Origin: a virus
Strand: one strand, 5' to 3'
Virus record (IMG/VR): IMGVR_UViG_3300022925_002539
Coordinates: 37,580 to 101,579 of that record
Length of the DNA: 64,000 nucleotides
The position numbers were made by a program, and so were the translations under genes. The notes beneath the pieces are model-generated. The model worked only from the letters and a program-made list of their open reading frames with translations, did no database searches and was not told the DNA's origin. The first letter of the stretch is position 1. Each line of letters starts with the position of its first letter. Below, piece by piece: positions 37,361 to 46,052 of the stretch.

Positions 37361-38842
37361 ATGACTGATCTCCCAACTAACCTAACAGAACTACAAAAAG
37401 ACTATGCAGTATTTTTACCTGCTCTTAGTAGTTTCTATGTAAATGTAACAGGCAAAATAAAACATACTGCAGGCACAAATGAACCAAGTGTCCTTCCTGA
37501 ACGTATACCTAAGCCTATTAGTGCAGATGTACGAGAACTTGACTACTTAAAACCTAATGCACTCTGGCACTATAAGTGGAGTCTACATAGTGCAGGTCAT
37601 GCTAGTTTAGATATAGAAAAAGACTTACCTCGTGAATATATGTATCGTCATCGTGATAAAACAAGTAGTTTTATGCTAGGTGATAGTGGTGGATTCCAGA
37701 TTGGTAAAGGCAAGTGGCCAGGTGATTGGAAGGCAAATAGTGGATGTCCACAAGCACAAAAGAAACGTGAAAGTGTACTGAAGTGGATGGACGAATATAT
37801 GGATTATGGAATGATCCTAGATGTTCCTGCTTGGTTAAGTCGTGAACCGGAAGGTGCAAAGGCGGCTCAGATTAGTTCATATCAAGAGGCAGTAGATGGA
37901 ACTGCATTTAACAATGAATACTTTGTAAACAATCGTAATGGAAATTGTAAGTTCTTAAACGTATTACAAGGTGAAAACCATGCACAAGCCGATGATTGGT
38001 ATAATGCAATGAAAAGGTTTAGTGATCCTAAAATTTATCCTGATGCACATTTTGAAGGTTATGGTATGGGTGGACAAAATGCATGTGATGTACATCTTAT
38101 ATTAAAAAGAATAGTAACCTTAATGCACGATGGTTTACTTGAAAAAGGTAAACATGATTGGATGCATGTTTTAGGAACAGGAAAACTTGAATGGGCTGGT
38201 GTACTGACTGCTATACAACGAGGTGTCCGTAAATTATATAATGAAAATTTTACTGTAAGTTTTGACTGTGCAAGTCCTTTTCTTGCAACAAGTAATGGAC
38301 AACAATATACACATTATCGTATGCCACACAATGGCAAGTGGAAATACATGATGGAAGATGCACCTGATGATAAAAACATGAGTAACAGTATACAAAGTTA
38401 TGATGAATATTGTGAAAGTATATATGATAAATGGATACCTAGTCCTATAACTGAACTAATGAAAGTTAAGGATATTTGTGTCTATGCACCTGGTGATCTT
38501 AACAAAATTGGTAAAGAGGGTAAAACAAGTTGGGATACATTCAGTTATGCACTTCTAATGAATCATAATATGTACTTACACATACGCAGTGTACAGGAAA
38601 CAAATAGACTATATGATGAAGGTCAGTATCCTAAAGAACTAGTTGATGATAACTTTGATCGTACTGAAGTAAAAGATGTAATTGCACACTTGTTTACAAT
38701 GGATGATCGCGACAAACAAAATAAACTAATAGAAGATCATAGTCGACTATGGATGAAAGTTATAGGAAGTCGTGGTGCAACTGGTAAAAGAACAGTAAAT
38801 GCAAGTACACAATTTGCAAGTTTATTCGAGGAAGTTAGTTGA
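37361..38842 (+). CDS. dpdA: DpdA-like DNA-guanine transglycosylase
   Basis: 493 aa. It has the tRNA-guanine-transglycosylase fold marks: DSGGFQ (D108, base-binding Asp), then VLQGENHAQAD and HVLGTGKLEWA, and FDCASP (D302, the nucleophile position). The TGT zinc-binding Cys set is absent. DpdA enzymes exchange guanine in DNA for a 7-deazaguanine, protecting phage DNA from restriction. Product identity depends on the precursor; see folE, queD and queE in this window. Encoded directly after the clamp with no gap. Confidence 0.85.
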   Translation: MTDLPTNLTELQKDYAVFLPALSSFYVNVTGKIKHTAGTNEPSVLPERIPKPISADVRELDYLKPNALWHYKWSLHSAGHASLDIEKDLPREYMYRHRDKTSSFMLGDSGGFQIGKGKWPGDWKANSGCPQAQKKRESVLKWMDEYMDYGMILDVPAWLSREPEGAKAAQISSYQEAVDGTAFNNEYFVNNRNGNCKFLNVLQGENHAQADDWYNAMKRFSDPKIYPDAHFEGYGMGGQNACDVHLILKRIVTLMHDGLLEKGKHDWMHVLGTGKLEWAGVLTAIQRGVRKLYNENFTVSFDCASPFLATSNGQQYTHYRMPHNGKWKYMMEDAPDDKNMSNSIQSYDEYCESIYDKWIPSPITELMKVKDICVYAPGDLNKIGKEGKTSWDTFSYALLMNHNMYLHIRSVQETNRLYDEGQYPKELVDDNFDRTEVKDVIAHLFTMDDRDKQNKLIEDHSRLWMKVIGSRGATGKRTVNASTQFASLFEEVS

Positions 38843-38869
38843 CAACCTAGTGTTATATGTTATTATAAT
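38839..38869 (+). promoter_or_regulatory. sigma70-like promoter
   Basis: TTGACA (38839-38844) overlaps the dpdA stop codon. TATTAT at 38861-38866 gives a 16-bp spacer and TATAAT at 38864-38869 gives 19. Start of the gene at 38898 is about 30 bp beyond. Confidence 0.6.
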
Positions 38870-38897
38870 AGAATTATAACAACTTATAGGCAAACTA

Positions 38898-39665
38898 ATG
38901 AGCAAACCTACAACAAAACAAAAAGAAGATCTTATAGAAGCATTTAAAGGTCCACATTTCTATACTATTAGACTTTGGGGATATGGTGCAGAAACATCCT
39001 ATATAAACATTTCAAAAGAAGCACATGATTTTTGGAAAGCACACACTGACGAACATGGTGACGGTGATGCAGTTCATTATGTGATTGAAGCAGAAGATAA
39101 AAGCCCAGAAGACGTAAACAAAGATGAAGACTTTGATGAGTTAGATCCTGCAACAATTCCACGTGAAGCAATGTTTATGCATAATGAAGAAGGTGAAGGC
39201 AGTACATATTACGAACCCTGGGACCAGTTTGATGCTACTTGGGGAGTAGCACAGGATGCAGCATATCTTACAGTAGAAAAAGTAGACAGTGCAGATTATG
39301 GTGCAATGATACTTGAAGAAGTAATAGAACACGAAGATTTAAATGAGTTTTTAAACAAGGTAGGTGAAGATAGTGATTGGGAAGTTGAACCTTATGTTCA
39401 AGATCATGGGTATGGTGATAGATTTCCAGAAAAAGGACAACATATATGTCAGTTTATGAGCAGTGAAAAAGGAACTTTCTTTGAAGCAGTTATAGAAACT
39501 GCTTTACCTTTTGATCAAAATCTGTTAAAATTTTCAATAGCAGAAGCACCTAATGGTGAAGATTTAGTATATGCAGTTGAGTATGATGGCGTTGAACTTG
39601 ATAATGGTGGCGGTGATACTAACGGTAAAGGATATTTTGCATATTTTTATGAACAGGAATACTAA
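38898..39665 (+). CDS. acidic hypothetical protein, 255 aa
   Basis: Very acidic, no Cys pattern, no signal peptide. The N-terminal half contains FYTIRLWGYGAETSYINI and a D/E-rich region around residues 60-85; the C-terminal half has AVIETALPFDQNLLKFSIAEA. I do not recognise a family. The gene is translationally coupled to the next one by a 1-bp overlap and lies behind its own promoter after dpdA. Confidence 0.6.
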   Translation: MSKPTTKQKEDLIEAFKGPHFYTIRLWGYGAETSYINISKEAHDFWKAHTDEHGDGDAVHYVIEAEDKSPEDVNKDEDFDELDPATIPREAMFMHNEEGEGSTYYEPWDQFDATWGVAQDAAYLTVEKVDSADYGAMILEEVIEHEDLNEFLNKVGEDSDWEVEPYVQDHGYGDRFPEKGQHICQFMSSEKGTFFEAVIETALPFDQNLLKFSIAEAPNGEDLVYAVEYDGVELDNGGGDTNGKGYFAYFYEQEY

Positions 39666-40231
39666 TGGAACGGCACATTCAATACATGATGCGACGTCTT
39701 AAAGAAGAAGAAGAAAAGGAAAAAAGTATGGCAGGTGAAAGATTAGATATAGATCCAGAAACAGGACAGGTTACAGGAATTCATCCATCTCCAAATATAA
39801 ATGAAATACTTAATGAACAAAGAGATACTGCTCTAAAAGAATCTCTCTCACAAAGTAAACGTATGATTTGGGTAACTTTCCAAAAAGAAGGTATCCATAT
39901 GTATCCTGGTGCAGACAAAGATCCTAAACTTGCAACAGGCGATTGGGATGATGTGAGTTTCTTAGGTTATCCACATAGGCATATGTTTCATTTTAAAGTT
40001 ACTATAGAAGTATTTCATGATGATAGAGAAATAGAGTTTATACAGTTTAGTCGTTGGTTACAAAGATTGTTTAATGAAGATGTTGTACAACTGGATTACA
40101 AATCCTGTGAAATGATAGCAGATGATATGATTATAGAAATACGTAAACGTTATGGCACAAACAGAGATGTTGTTATAGAAGTAAGTGAAGATAACGAAAA
40201 TGGGTGTGTTGTAACGTATCCTGGGAGTTAA
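39665..40231 (+). CDS. hypothetical protein, possible T-fold relative
   Basis: 188 aa. The first 60 residues are charged and likely disordered. The core reads HRHMFHFKVTIEVFHDD, IEFIQFSRWLQRLF, LDYKSCEMIADDMIIEI and VVIEVSEDNENGCVV, in an order like the PTPS/QueD T-fold (strand, helix, lDh segment, final E-T-type strand). The His metal ligands do not align clearly, so this is only a weak suggestion. Confidence 0.5.
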   Translation: MERHIQYMMRRLKEEEEKEKSMAGERLDIDPETGQVTGIHPSPNINEILNEQRDTALKESLSQSKRMIWVTFQKEGIHMYPGADKDPKLATGDWDDVSFLGYPHRHMFHFKVTIEVFHDDREIEFIQFSRWLQRLFNEDVVQLDYKSCEMIADDMIIEIRKRYGTNRDVVIEVSEDNENGCVVTYPGS

Positions 40232-40233
40232 CA

Positions 40234-41283
40234 ATGACAATTTATATAGTAGATATAGAAGCAGTTGATACTCGTTATACTAAGCAATGGAAAGAGCATC
40301 TTCCTAAACAACTTCAACGTGCTACTAACGTAGACGTAAAAGTTATAAGTGGAGGTGAAGTACCGCAATCTACTACACCAGGTGCATTTTTAAACTTTGG
40401 CGGAACGAACATATATAAGAGTAAGCAACTTGAACAAATAGGAGAAATGTTCTGTGCCGGCTCTATTAAAAATGGTGATTATTTTCTGTACACCGATGCT
40501 TGGAATCCTACAGTTATACAACTCCGTTACATGGCAGAGTTATTGGGTGTTAGGATTCGCATTGGTGGCATGTGGCATGCTGGTAGTTATGATCCGCAAG
40601 ACTTTCTAGGCAGATTAATTGGTGATAAGCCTTGGGTTAGAAATGCAGAACGTAGCATGTACGAATGTTATGATCACAACTTTTTTGCAAGTGACTTCCA
40701 TATAGATATGTTTGATGAAACATTCTTTATACAACAAGACAAAATACATCGTGTTGGTTGGCCTATGGAATATCTAAAGCATAGTTTAGATAGTTACAAA
40801 GGTATGAAAAAACGTGACCTTATTATTTTCCCACATAGATTAGCACCTGAAAAACAACCTGAAATATTTCGTGATTTAAAAGAACAGTTACCAGAATATG
40901 AATTTGTAATGTGTCAAGAACACAACCTCAGTAAAAATGAATATCATAATATGCTAGGAGAAGCAAAATTATTATTCAGTGCTAATCTGCAAGAAACACT
41001 GGGTATAAGTTGGTATGAAGGTGCTATTGTAGATACTATTCCTATGGTTCCTGATAGACTTAGTTACACAGAAATGGCTATGCAAGATTTCTTGTATCCT
41101 AGTATATGGACACAAGATTATAATAAATACTTGGAACACAAAAATTCAATTATAAATCAAATCAAAGATTATATGGAAAACTACGATAAGTTTCTTCCTG
41201 CTTTAAAAAACCAAGTTAAAAAATTAGATACACACTTCTTTAGCGGAAAAGATCTTTACAGTATAATAGGAAACAATAAATGA
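40234..41283 (+). CDS. GT-B-fold glycosyltransferase (GT4-like)
   Basis: 349 aa from ATG 40234, with GGGAG upstream; an in-frame start at 40204 overlaps the previous gene. The C-terminal half has IIFPHRLAPEKQPEIFRDL, a donor-binding segment, and ANLQETLGISWYEGAIVDTIP, matching the E-x7-E pattern of GT4 (E of QETLG and E of YEG). It should transfer a sugar from a nucleotide-sugar to an acceptor. First gene of the glycan block 40-44.7 kb. Confidence 0.75.
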   Translation: MTIYIVDIEAVDTRYTKQWKEHLPKQLQRATNVDVKVISGGEVPQSTTPGAFLNFGGTNIYKSKQLEQIGEMFCAGSIKNGDYFLYTDAWNPTVIQLRYMAELLGVRIRIGGMWHAGSYDPQDFLGRLIGDKPWVRNAERSMYECYDHNFFASDFHIDMFDETFFIQQDKIHRVGWPMEYLKHSLDSYKGMKKRDLIIFPHRLAPEKQPEIFRDLKEQLPEYEFVMCQEHNLSKNEYHNMLGEAKLLFSANLQETLGISWYEGAIVDTIPMVPDRLSYTEMAMQDFLYPSIWTQDYNKYLEHKNSIINQIKDYMENYDKFLPALKNQVKKLDTHFFSGKDLYSIIGNNK

Positions 41284-41840
41284 GTAAACTTATTATTTTT
41301 GCTCCTAACACCGGTGGTAATCATATTGCAAACATTATAGGTGCAGGGCAAAATTTGGATAATTGTATAAACGATCAACTGTTATTACAAAATTATACTA
41401 ATAATAATAATATTAATTCTATTCATCATTTCAACAATTTATTTCTTCATCGTCAAACAAACATTAGAAATAATTGTATATACATAGGTCATTTAGATGA
41501 GGTATGGCAAAATTACAAAAAAATTAAAGGAATAATCCAAGACATTTTGATCATAACTATCCAAGGATATGCAACAAAAAAATTAAGAGGTTATTATACA
41601 TTAAGTTATTTAGAAGAAGCAGTTTATACAAAAGAATTTTTGGAAAATATTTTTCTGAATGAAAATTTATATACTATACCTTTTAATGATATCTTAAATA
41701 ATTTTGATGTGTTAAAATTTGTTTTAGATGATACACCTTTTCATATCGAAAGTAAGTACGAAAAACATCATAACTTATGGTTGAAAAATATTAAAAAAAA
41801 GAAAAATAGAATGCTGGTTAAAGAGGAAATACCAACATGA
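41280..41840 (+). CDS. P-loop-like protein, possible sulfotransferase relative
   Basis: 186 aa. Starts LIIFAPNTGGNHIANIIG, reminiscent of the phosphosulfate-binding loop of sulfotransferases. Asn- and Ile-rich, very AT-rich codons, and a basic C-terminus (KKKKNRMLVKEE). Overlaps both neighbours by 4 bp. Function unknown. Confidence 0.45.
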   Translation: MSKLIIFAPNTGGNHIANIIGAGQNLDNCINDQLLLQNYTNNNNINSIHHFNNLFLHRQTNIRNNCIYIGHLDEVWQNYKKIKGIIQDILIITIQGYATKKLRGYYTLSYLEEAVYTKEFLENIFLNENLYTIPFNDILNNFDVLKFVLDDTPFHIESKYEKHHNLWLKNIKKKKNRMLVKEEIPT

Positions 41841-43054
41841 AAATAGCATTTATTGGTTGTGGTAAATTAGGATTACCATGTGCTGAAGAAATAGCTAAAA
41901 AAGGACACACTGTTACAGGGTATGATATTGCAAAAGTTACTAGCGAACTAGTAGATATAAAACCGTCTATTGAACAAGCAGTACAAGATGCAAAAATAGT
42001 ATTCGTTGCAGTACCAACGCCACATAAACCTGAATATGATGGAAGATTACCTACAGCACATTTACCACCTGAAGATTTTAGTTATAGTATAGTTACACAA
42101 GTATTAACTGAAACAAACAAGCATATGGACAAAAGTCAATTGTTATGTTTAATATCTACAGTTATACCTGGCACTGTAAGAAGTATATTAGAACCATTAT
42201 GCACAAACACTCGTTTTGTTTACAACCCTTACTTAATTGCAATGGGTAGTGTAGCATGGGATATGGTTAATCCTGAAATGGTTATGATAGGAACAGAAGA
42301 TGGTACAGAAACTGGTGATGCAAAAGAATTAGTTGACTTTTACAAAACTATTATGGAAAATGACCCACGTTATGAAATAGGAACTTGGGACGAATGTGAA
42401 TGCATTAAAGTTTTTTATAATACATTTATAAGTGCAAAATTAAGTTTAGTCAATATGATACAAGATGTAGCAATGAAACAAGGCAATATAAATGCTGACG
42501 TTGTCTGCAATGCACTAGCACATAGTACAAAACGTATTATGGGCCCACAATATATGACACCAGGCATGGGAGATGGAGGTGCATGCCATCCTAGAGATAA
42601 TATAGCATTAAGATATATGGCACAGAAACTAAATTTAGGTTATGATTTATTTGATAGCATAATGAATGCAAGAGAAAAACAAGCACAAAATATAGCAGAG
42701 TTTTTAGTTAGCAAAGCAAAAGAAACTGATTTACCTGTACTAATACATGGTGTAGCATACAAACCTAATGTTGAATACCAAGACGGTAGTTATAGTGTTC
42801 TTGTTGCACACTATTGTGAAAAACTAGGTTACCATCCAATTATGGTAGATCCTATGACTCATCCTTTAAAAGGGCCTTTTAAAGCAGTTGCACTATTAGG
42901 TCATAGTGCTGAAACTACATATAGATACACCAATCAAAAATACAAAGATCAACTGTATTGTTATTTAGAACCAGGAAGTATAATTGTTGATCCTTGGCGA
43001 AAATTTAATAGTTCAGAATTTGAAGTAGTACATTATGGCAACACACGGAAATAG
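41837..43054 (+). CDS. nucleotide-sugar dehydrogenase (UDP-glucose/GDP-mannose dehydrogenase family)
   Basis: 405 aa. Rossmann GCGKLG (G7, G9, G12) near the N-terminus binds NAD. C250 in DGGACHPRD is the catalytic thiol of the family, and VAYKPNVEYQDGS and EVVHYGN fit the C-terminal nucleotide-sugar domain. It oxidises a hexose of a nucleotide sugar to the uronic acid in two NAD-dependent steps. Located between GT-type and dioxygenase-like genes. Confidence 0.85.
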   Translation: MKIAFIGCGKLGLPCAEEIAKKGHTVTGYDIAKVTSELVDIKPSIEQAVQDAKIVFVAVPTPHKPEYDGRLPTAHLPPEDFSYSIVTQVLTETNKHMDKSQLLCLISTVIPGTVRSILEPLCTNTRFVYNPYLIAMGSVAWDMVNPEMVMIGTEDGTETGDAKELVDFYKTIMENDPRYEIGTWDECECIKVFYNTFISAKLSLVNMIQDVAMKQGNINADVVCNALAHSTKRIMGPQYMTPGMGDGGACHPRDNIALRYMAQKLNLGYDLFDSIMNAREKQAQNIAEFLVSKAKETDLPVLIHGVAYKPNVEYQDGSYSVLVAHYCEKLGYHPIMVDPMTHPLKGPFKAVALLGHSAETTYRYTNQKYKDQLYCYLEPGSIIVDPWRKFNSSEFEVVHYGNTRK

Positions 43055-43598
43055 ACATTTAGGTTCAGTTGTAATCCAAGACTATGGAAATTGGCATAGA
43101 GGATATATGAATCCTTTTTGGAGTAAAAACAGTTATACTAAATTAGACTATAAAAGACAACCTTTCAACAATACTAGTGATTTGAAAAAATGGCACAATC
43201 AAGGTTATACACACAAATATTATACAGGTTTATTATGTGATATGAATTCAGAACAACCTAAATATGTACCAGACTTTATAAATTGGTTTGCAAAAACATA
43301 TAATGCAAAGAACATAGGTGTTAGTTTTTATGAAATGCCCACAGGTGTAATACTACCAACTCATAAAGATACTTTCAAAAAGTATAGAAGTATATTTAAA
43401 TGCAAACTAAAAGATTGTGTGAGAGCAATAGTCTTTTTAGATAAATGGCAACCAGGACATTTTTTTGAGATAGATGGTCATAGTATTACAAATTATCGCA
43501 AAGGTGATTTTATATTTTGGAAAGGCAATACGCCTCACATGGCCGCTAATATAGGAATAAAAACAAGATACACTATGCAAATTACAGGCCACAAATAA
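43035..43598 (+). CDS. aspartyl-hydroxylase-like dioxygenase paralogue
   Basis: 187 aa. Contains THKDTFKKY (HxD iron ligands), LDKWQPGHFFEIDG, YRKGDFIFW, TPHMAANIG (distal His) and RYTMQITG. These match the proteins at 7351 and 43601 in order and spacing. The substrate is unknown; an amino acid side chain or glycan component is possible. Overlaps the dehydrogenase by 20 bp and lies directly before its paralogue. Confidence 0.68.
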   Translation: MATHGNRHLGSVVIQDYGNWHRGYMNPFWSKNSYTKLDYKRQPFNNTSDLKKWHNQGYTHKYYTGLLCDMNSEQPKYVPDFINWFAKTYNAKNIGVSFYEMPTGVILPTHKDTFKKYRSIFKCKLKDCVRAIVFLDKWQPGHFFEIDGHSITNYRKGDFIFWKGNTPHMAANIGIKTRYTMQITGHK

Positions 43599-43600
43599 AA

Positions 43601-44113
43601 ATGACATATAGAATAGGACATATAAACCCATGGTGGGATACTAGTTTTAAAGATCTAGACTATGAATATTATCCTTTAACAAACGATGAAGATGAGAAAA
43701 ATTGGATTTCACAAGGATACAAAGGCCTTACATTAAACGGTGGAATTTATAAAATGCCGAAACCTATGCCAGAGTATGCTAAACCATTTTTTACTATGTG
43801 GGACTGGGAAAATGTTGGTTTAGCATTCTATAGACAAAATACTTTAGAAGCATTACCTTTACATTTTGACAAATACACAAGTTATGTTAAAATGTTTAAC
43901 ATAAAAGATCCTAATGTTATATGGAGGTGTATAGTATTTTTAGAAGACTGGCGTAGTGGTCATTATTTTGAAATAGGAGATTCTGCACATTGTAATTGGC
44001 GTGCAGGTGATTATATTTGTTGGAATAATGACGAGCCACATTTTGCTGGTAACTTCGGAATACAACCAAAATATACAATGCAAATTACAGGTATGCAATG
44101 CGAAAACCGTTAA
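43601..44113 (+). CDS. aspartyl-hydroxylase-like dioxygenase paralogue
   Basis: 170 aa. LHFDKYTSY (HxD), EDWRSGHYFEIGD, WRAGDYICW, PHFAGNFGIQPKYTMQITG. Tandem with 43035 and similar in length and layout, so the pair looks like a duplication that has diverged. The end overlaps the aminotransferase-like gene by 16 bp. Confidence 0.68.
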   Translation: MTYRIGHINPWWDTSFKDLDYEYYPLTNDEDEKNWISQGYKGLTLNGGIYKMPKPMPEYAKPFFTMWDWENVGLAFYRQNTLEALPLHFDKYTSYVKMFNIKDPNVIWRCIVFLEDWRSGHYFEIGDSAHCNWRAGDYICWNNDEPHFAGNFGIQPKYTMQITGMQCENR

Positions 44114-44700
44114 GTTTTGATCTCCTATTGGAGTTTGAAAAAGAAATTAGTATATATACAGGTGCACCTTATGTTGTTCTTACAGATTGTTGTACTCATG
44201 CCTTAGAAATGTGTATACAATACATAAGTCCAACTAAATTATCTTGTTCAGCACACACATATTTGAGTGTGCCTATGATGTTACACAAGTTAAAAATACC
44301 CTTTACATATAATCATAAACCATGGCAGTTTGAGTACCAACTTAAACCAAGTAATATTTGGGATAGTGCTAGAGCATTCGATCAGGGAATGTATAGAAAA
44401 GGTTCATTACAATGTGTCAGTTTTGGACACAGTAAACGTTTAGAGATAGGACATGGAGGATGTATACTTACTGATAGTAAGAAAGATTATATAACATTGA
44501 AACAAATGGCGTTTGATGGTAGAGATCTTAATGTTAGCCCATGGCAAAACCAAAAAGAATTTAGAATTGGTTATCATTATTACATGAGATTAGAAGATGC
44601 ACAAAAAGGACTTGATATGCTTCGTAATGGAAAATTGAATAGTAAAGAATCTCAAATAGTGAATTACCCTGATTGTAGCAACCTTAACATTAAAATTTAG
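44098..44700 (+). CDS. truncated DegT/DnrJ/EryC1-type aminotransferase-like protein
   Basis: 200 aa, against about 370 for the family. It keeps the PLP-domain landmarks: NIWDSARAFDQG (PLP-binding Asp region) and SFGHSKRLEIGHGGCIL, where the Lys of SKR is at the Schiff-base Lys position. The C-terminal domain is missing, although the stop is clean and no frame continuation was seen downstream. It may be a small active relative or a decaying gene. Confidence 0.65.
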   Translation: MRKPLSFDLLLEFEKEISIYTGAPYVVLTDCCTHALEMCIQYISPTKLSCSAHTYLSVPMMLHKLKIPFTYNHKPWQFEYQLKPSNIWDSARAFDQGMYRKGSLQCVSFGHSKRLEIGHGGCILTDSKKDYITLKQMAFDGRDLNVSPWQNQKEFRIGYHYYMRLEDAQKGLDMLRNGKLNSKESQIVNYPDCSNLNIKI

Positions 44701-44714
44701 AGCGATATTATTTA

Positions 44715-45062
44715 ATGAGTACAAATATAATACCTTTCAAACCTAAAGAAATAGTAGAATATGAATTTAGGTTATCTGATAATGAAATCAACTTTATGGA
44801 TAGAGACAGTGTAAAAGCACTGCTCCCAGATATACTAAGCAGAGTTTTGGCAAGAAGTTGGATAGATGCTGAATACCGAGAACGTTTAGAAAAAGATGTT
44901 AAACACACACTAGCAAAAGGTGGAATATACTTGCCTGATGATTATGAATGCCAATATGTAAAAACAAGTGGACAACGTGCAAGAATTAGTATATTTGAAG
45001 TAAGTGGCAATTTAAAAGTAAAAGTTTGCAGTTTAAGTTTGACAATGGTAGCCACAAGATAG
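44715..45062 (+). CDS. hypothetical protein, 115 aa
   Basis: Charged helical N-terminal half (DSVKALLPDILSRVLARSWIDAEYRERLEKDVKHTLA) and a beta-type C-terminal half (RISIFEVSGNLKVKVCSLSLTMV). No recognised family. Its last codons overlap the promoter at 45039. Confidence 0.55.
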   Translation: MSTNIIPFKPKEIVEYEFRLSDNEINFMDRDSVKALLPDILSRVLARSWIDAEYRERLEKDVKHTLAKGGIYLPDDYECQYVKTSGQRARISIFEVSGNLKVKVCSLSLTMVATR

Positions 45063-45068
45063 TATACT
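45039..45068 (+). promoter_or_regulatory. sigma70-like promoter
   Basis: TTGACA (45039-45044), 18-bp spacer, TATACT (45063-45068). It drives the small gene at 45088 and probably folE at 45372. Confidence 0.65.
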
Positions 45069-45087
45069 AATAAAAAAGGTAAAAAAT

Positions 45088-45327
45088 ATGTGGTTTATAA
45101 TTAGTATGATTTATATGAATTCTGGAAACGTAGCACCTGAAATACTTGTGTACAAAACAGTTTACAAAGATAAAACAAGTTGCCAACGTATATATAAAGA
45201 CAACCCAAAACTATTCATAAACGAATTATCTAACCTTAAACCTCAAGCAAAAAGTATGTCAATTACATGTGTTAATGCAACACAGTTAAATGAACTAAAA
45301 ACACAAAACAAAATTAAAAACTTATAA
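45088..45327 (+). CDS. small secreted or membrane-linked protein, 79 aa
   Basis: N-terminus MWFIISMIYMNSG is short and hydrophobic, a weak signal-like segment. The rest is basic with two Cys (SCQRIY and ITCVN). AAAAAGG precedes the ATG. First gene behind the promoter at 45039. No family recognised. Confidence 0.5.
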   Translation: MWFIISMIYMNSGNVAPEILVYKTVYKDKTSCQRIYKDNPKLFINELSNLKPQAKSMSITCVNATQLNELKTQNKIKNL

Positions 45328-45371
45328 AGTGACAGGTCTTAATGACACACCACTATAACTCGGAGAAAAAT

Positions 45372-46052
45372 ATGATAAGTGATATAATTAAGAAAAAACT
45401 AAAAAATGCCAATATAAGATATTGGGCAGGTGATAACATTAGTAGTGTACTCAACGAAGGTGATAAAGAAGCACTTATTGAAGAGCTTACTCCCAAGTTT
45501 GAATCAGTGTTAGATAGTTTAGTAATTGATAGACACAATGATCCTAATAGCATGGGAACTGGTAGACGTTTAGCAAAGATGTACGTTAATGAACTAATGT
45601 CTGGACGTTATAACCCTATGCCTAATGCAACTGCATTTCCCAATGATAGTATAGATAGATATGATGGCATGTTAGTAGTAAGAAGTGAACTTAAAAGTAT
45701 GTGTTCACATCATCACCAGCCAGTAACAGGTGTTGCATATATTGGAATAATAGCTGCTGAAAAACTTATTGGGCTTAGTAAATATACCCGTATTGCACAA
45801 TGGTGTGCTAGACGTGGCACACTACAGGAAGAACTTAACAATGTTATTGCTAATGAAATACAACGGGCAACACAGAGTGAACATGTAGGAGTTTATATAC
45901 AAGCAACTCATGGTTGTTGTGAAAACAGAGGTATTGGTGCCCATAGTAGTTTAACTCAAACAACTGTATTACGTGGTGCATTTAGTGATAATCCTAGTAC
46001 TAAAAAAGAGTTTATGGATAATATAAAACTACAACAAGAATTTGCCTGTTAA
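45372..46052 (+). CDS. folE: GTP cyclohydrolase I
   Basis: 226 aa from ATG 45372, preferred over ATG 45342 because CGGAG (45360-45364) sits 7 nt before it. It has the FolE marks: CSHHHQPVTG (zinc Cys/His), IGLSKYTRIAQW and THGCCENRGI (second zinc Cys). FolE turns GTP into dihydroneopterin triphosphate, the first step of the 7-deazaguanine pathway (and folate). Follows a sigma70-like promoter. With queD- and queE-like genes at 62156 it would feed DpdA. Confidence 0.92.
   Translation: MISDIIKKKLKNANIRYWAGDNISSVLNEGDKEALIEELTPKFESVLDSLVIDRHNDPNSMGTGRRLAKMYVNELMSGRYNPMPNATAFPNDSIDRYDGMLVVRSELKSMCSHHHQPVTGVAYIGIIAAEKLIGLSKYTRIAQWCARRGTLQEELNNVIANEIQRATQSEHVGVYIQATHGCCENRGIGAHSSLTQTTVLRGAFSDNPSTKKEFMDNIKLQQEFAC

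Noticed and set aside
45342-45371. ATG 45342 as start of folE
   Set aside because: CGGAG is located directly before the ATG at 45372 and the upstream ATG has no ribosome site.
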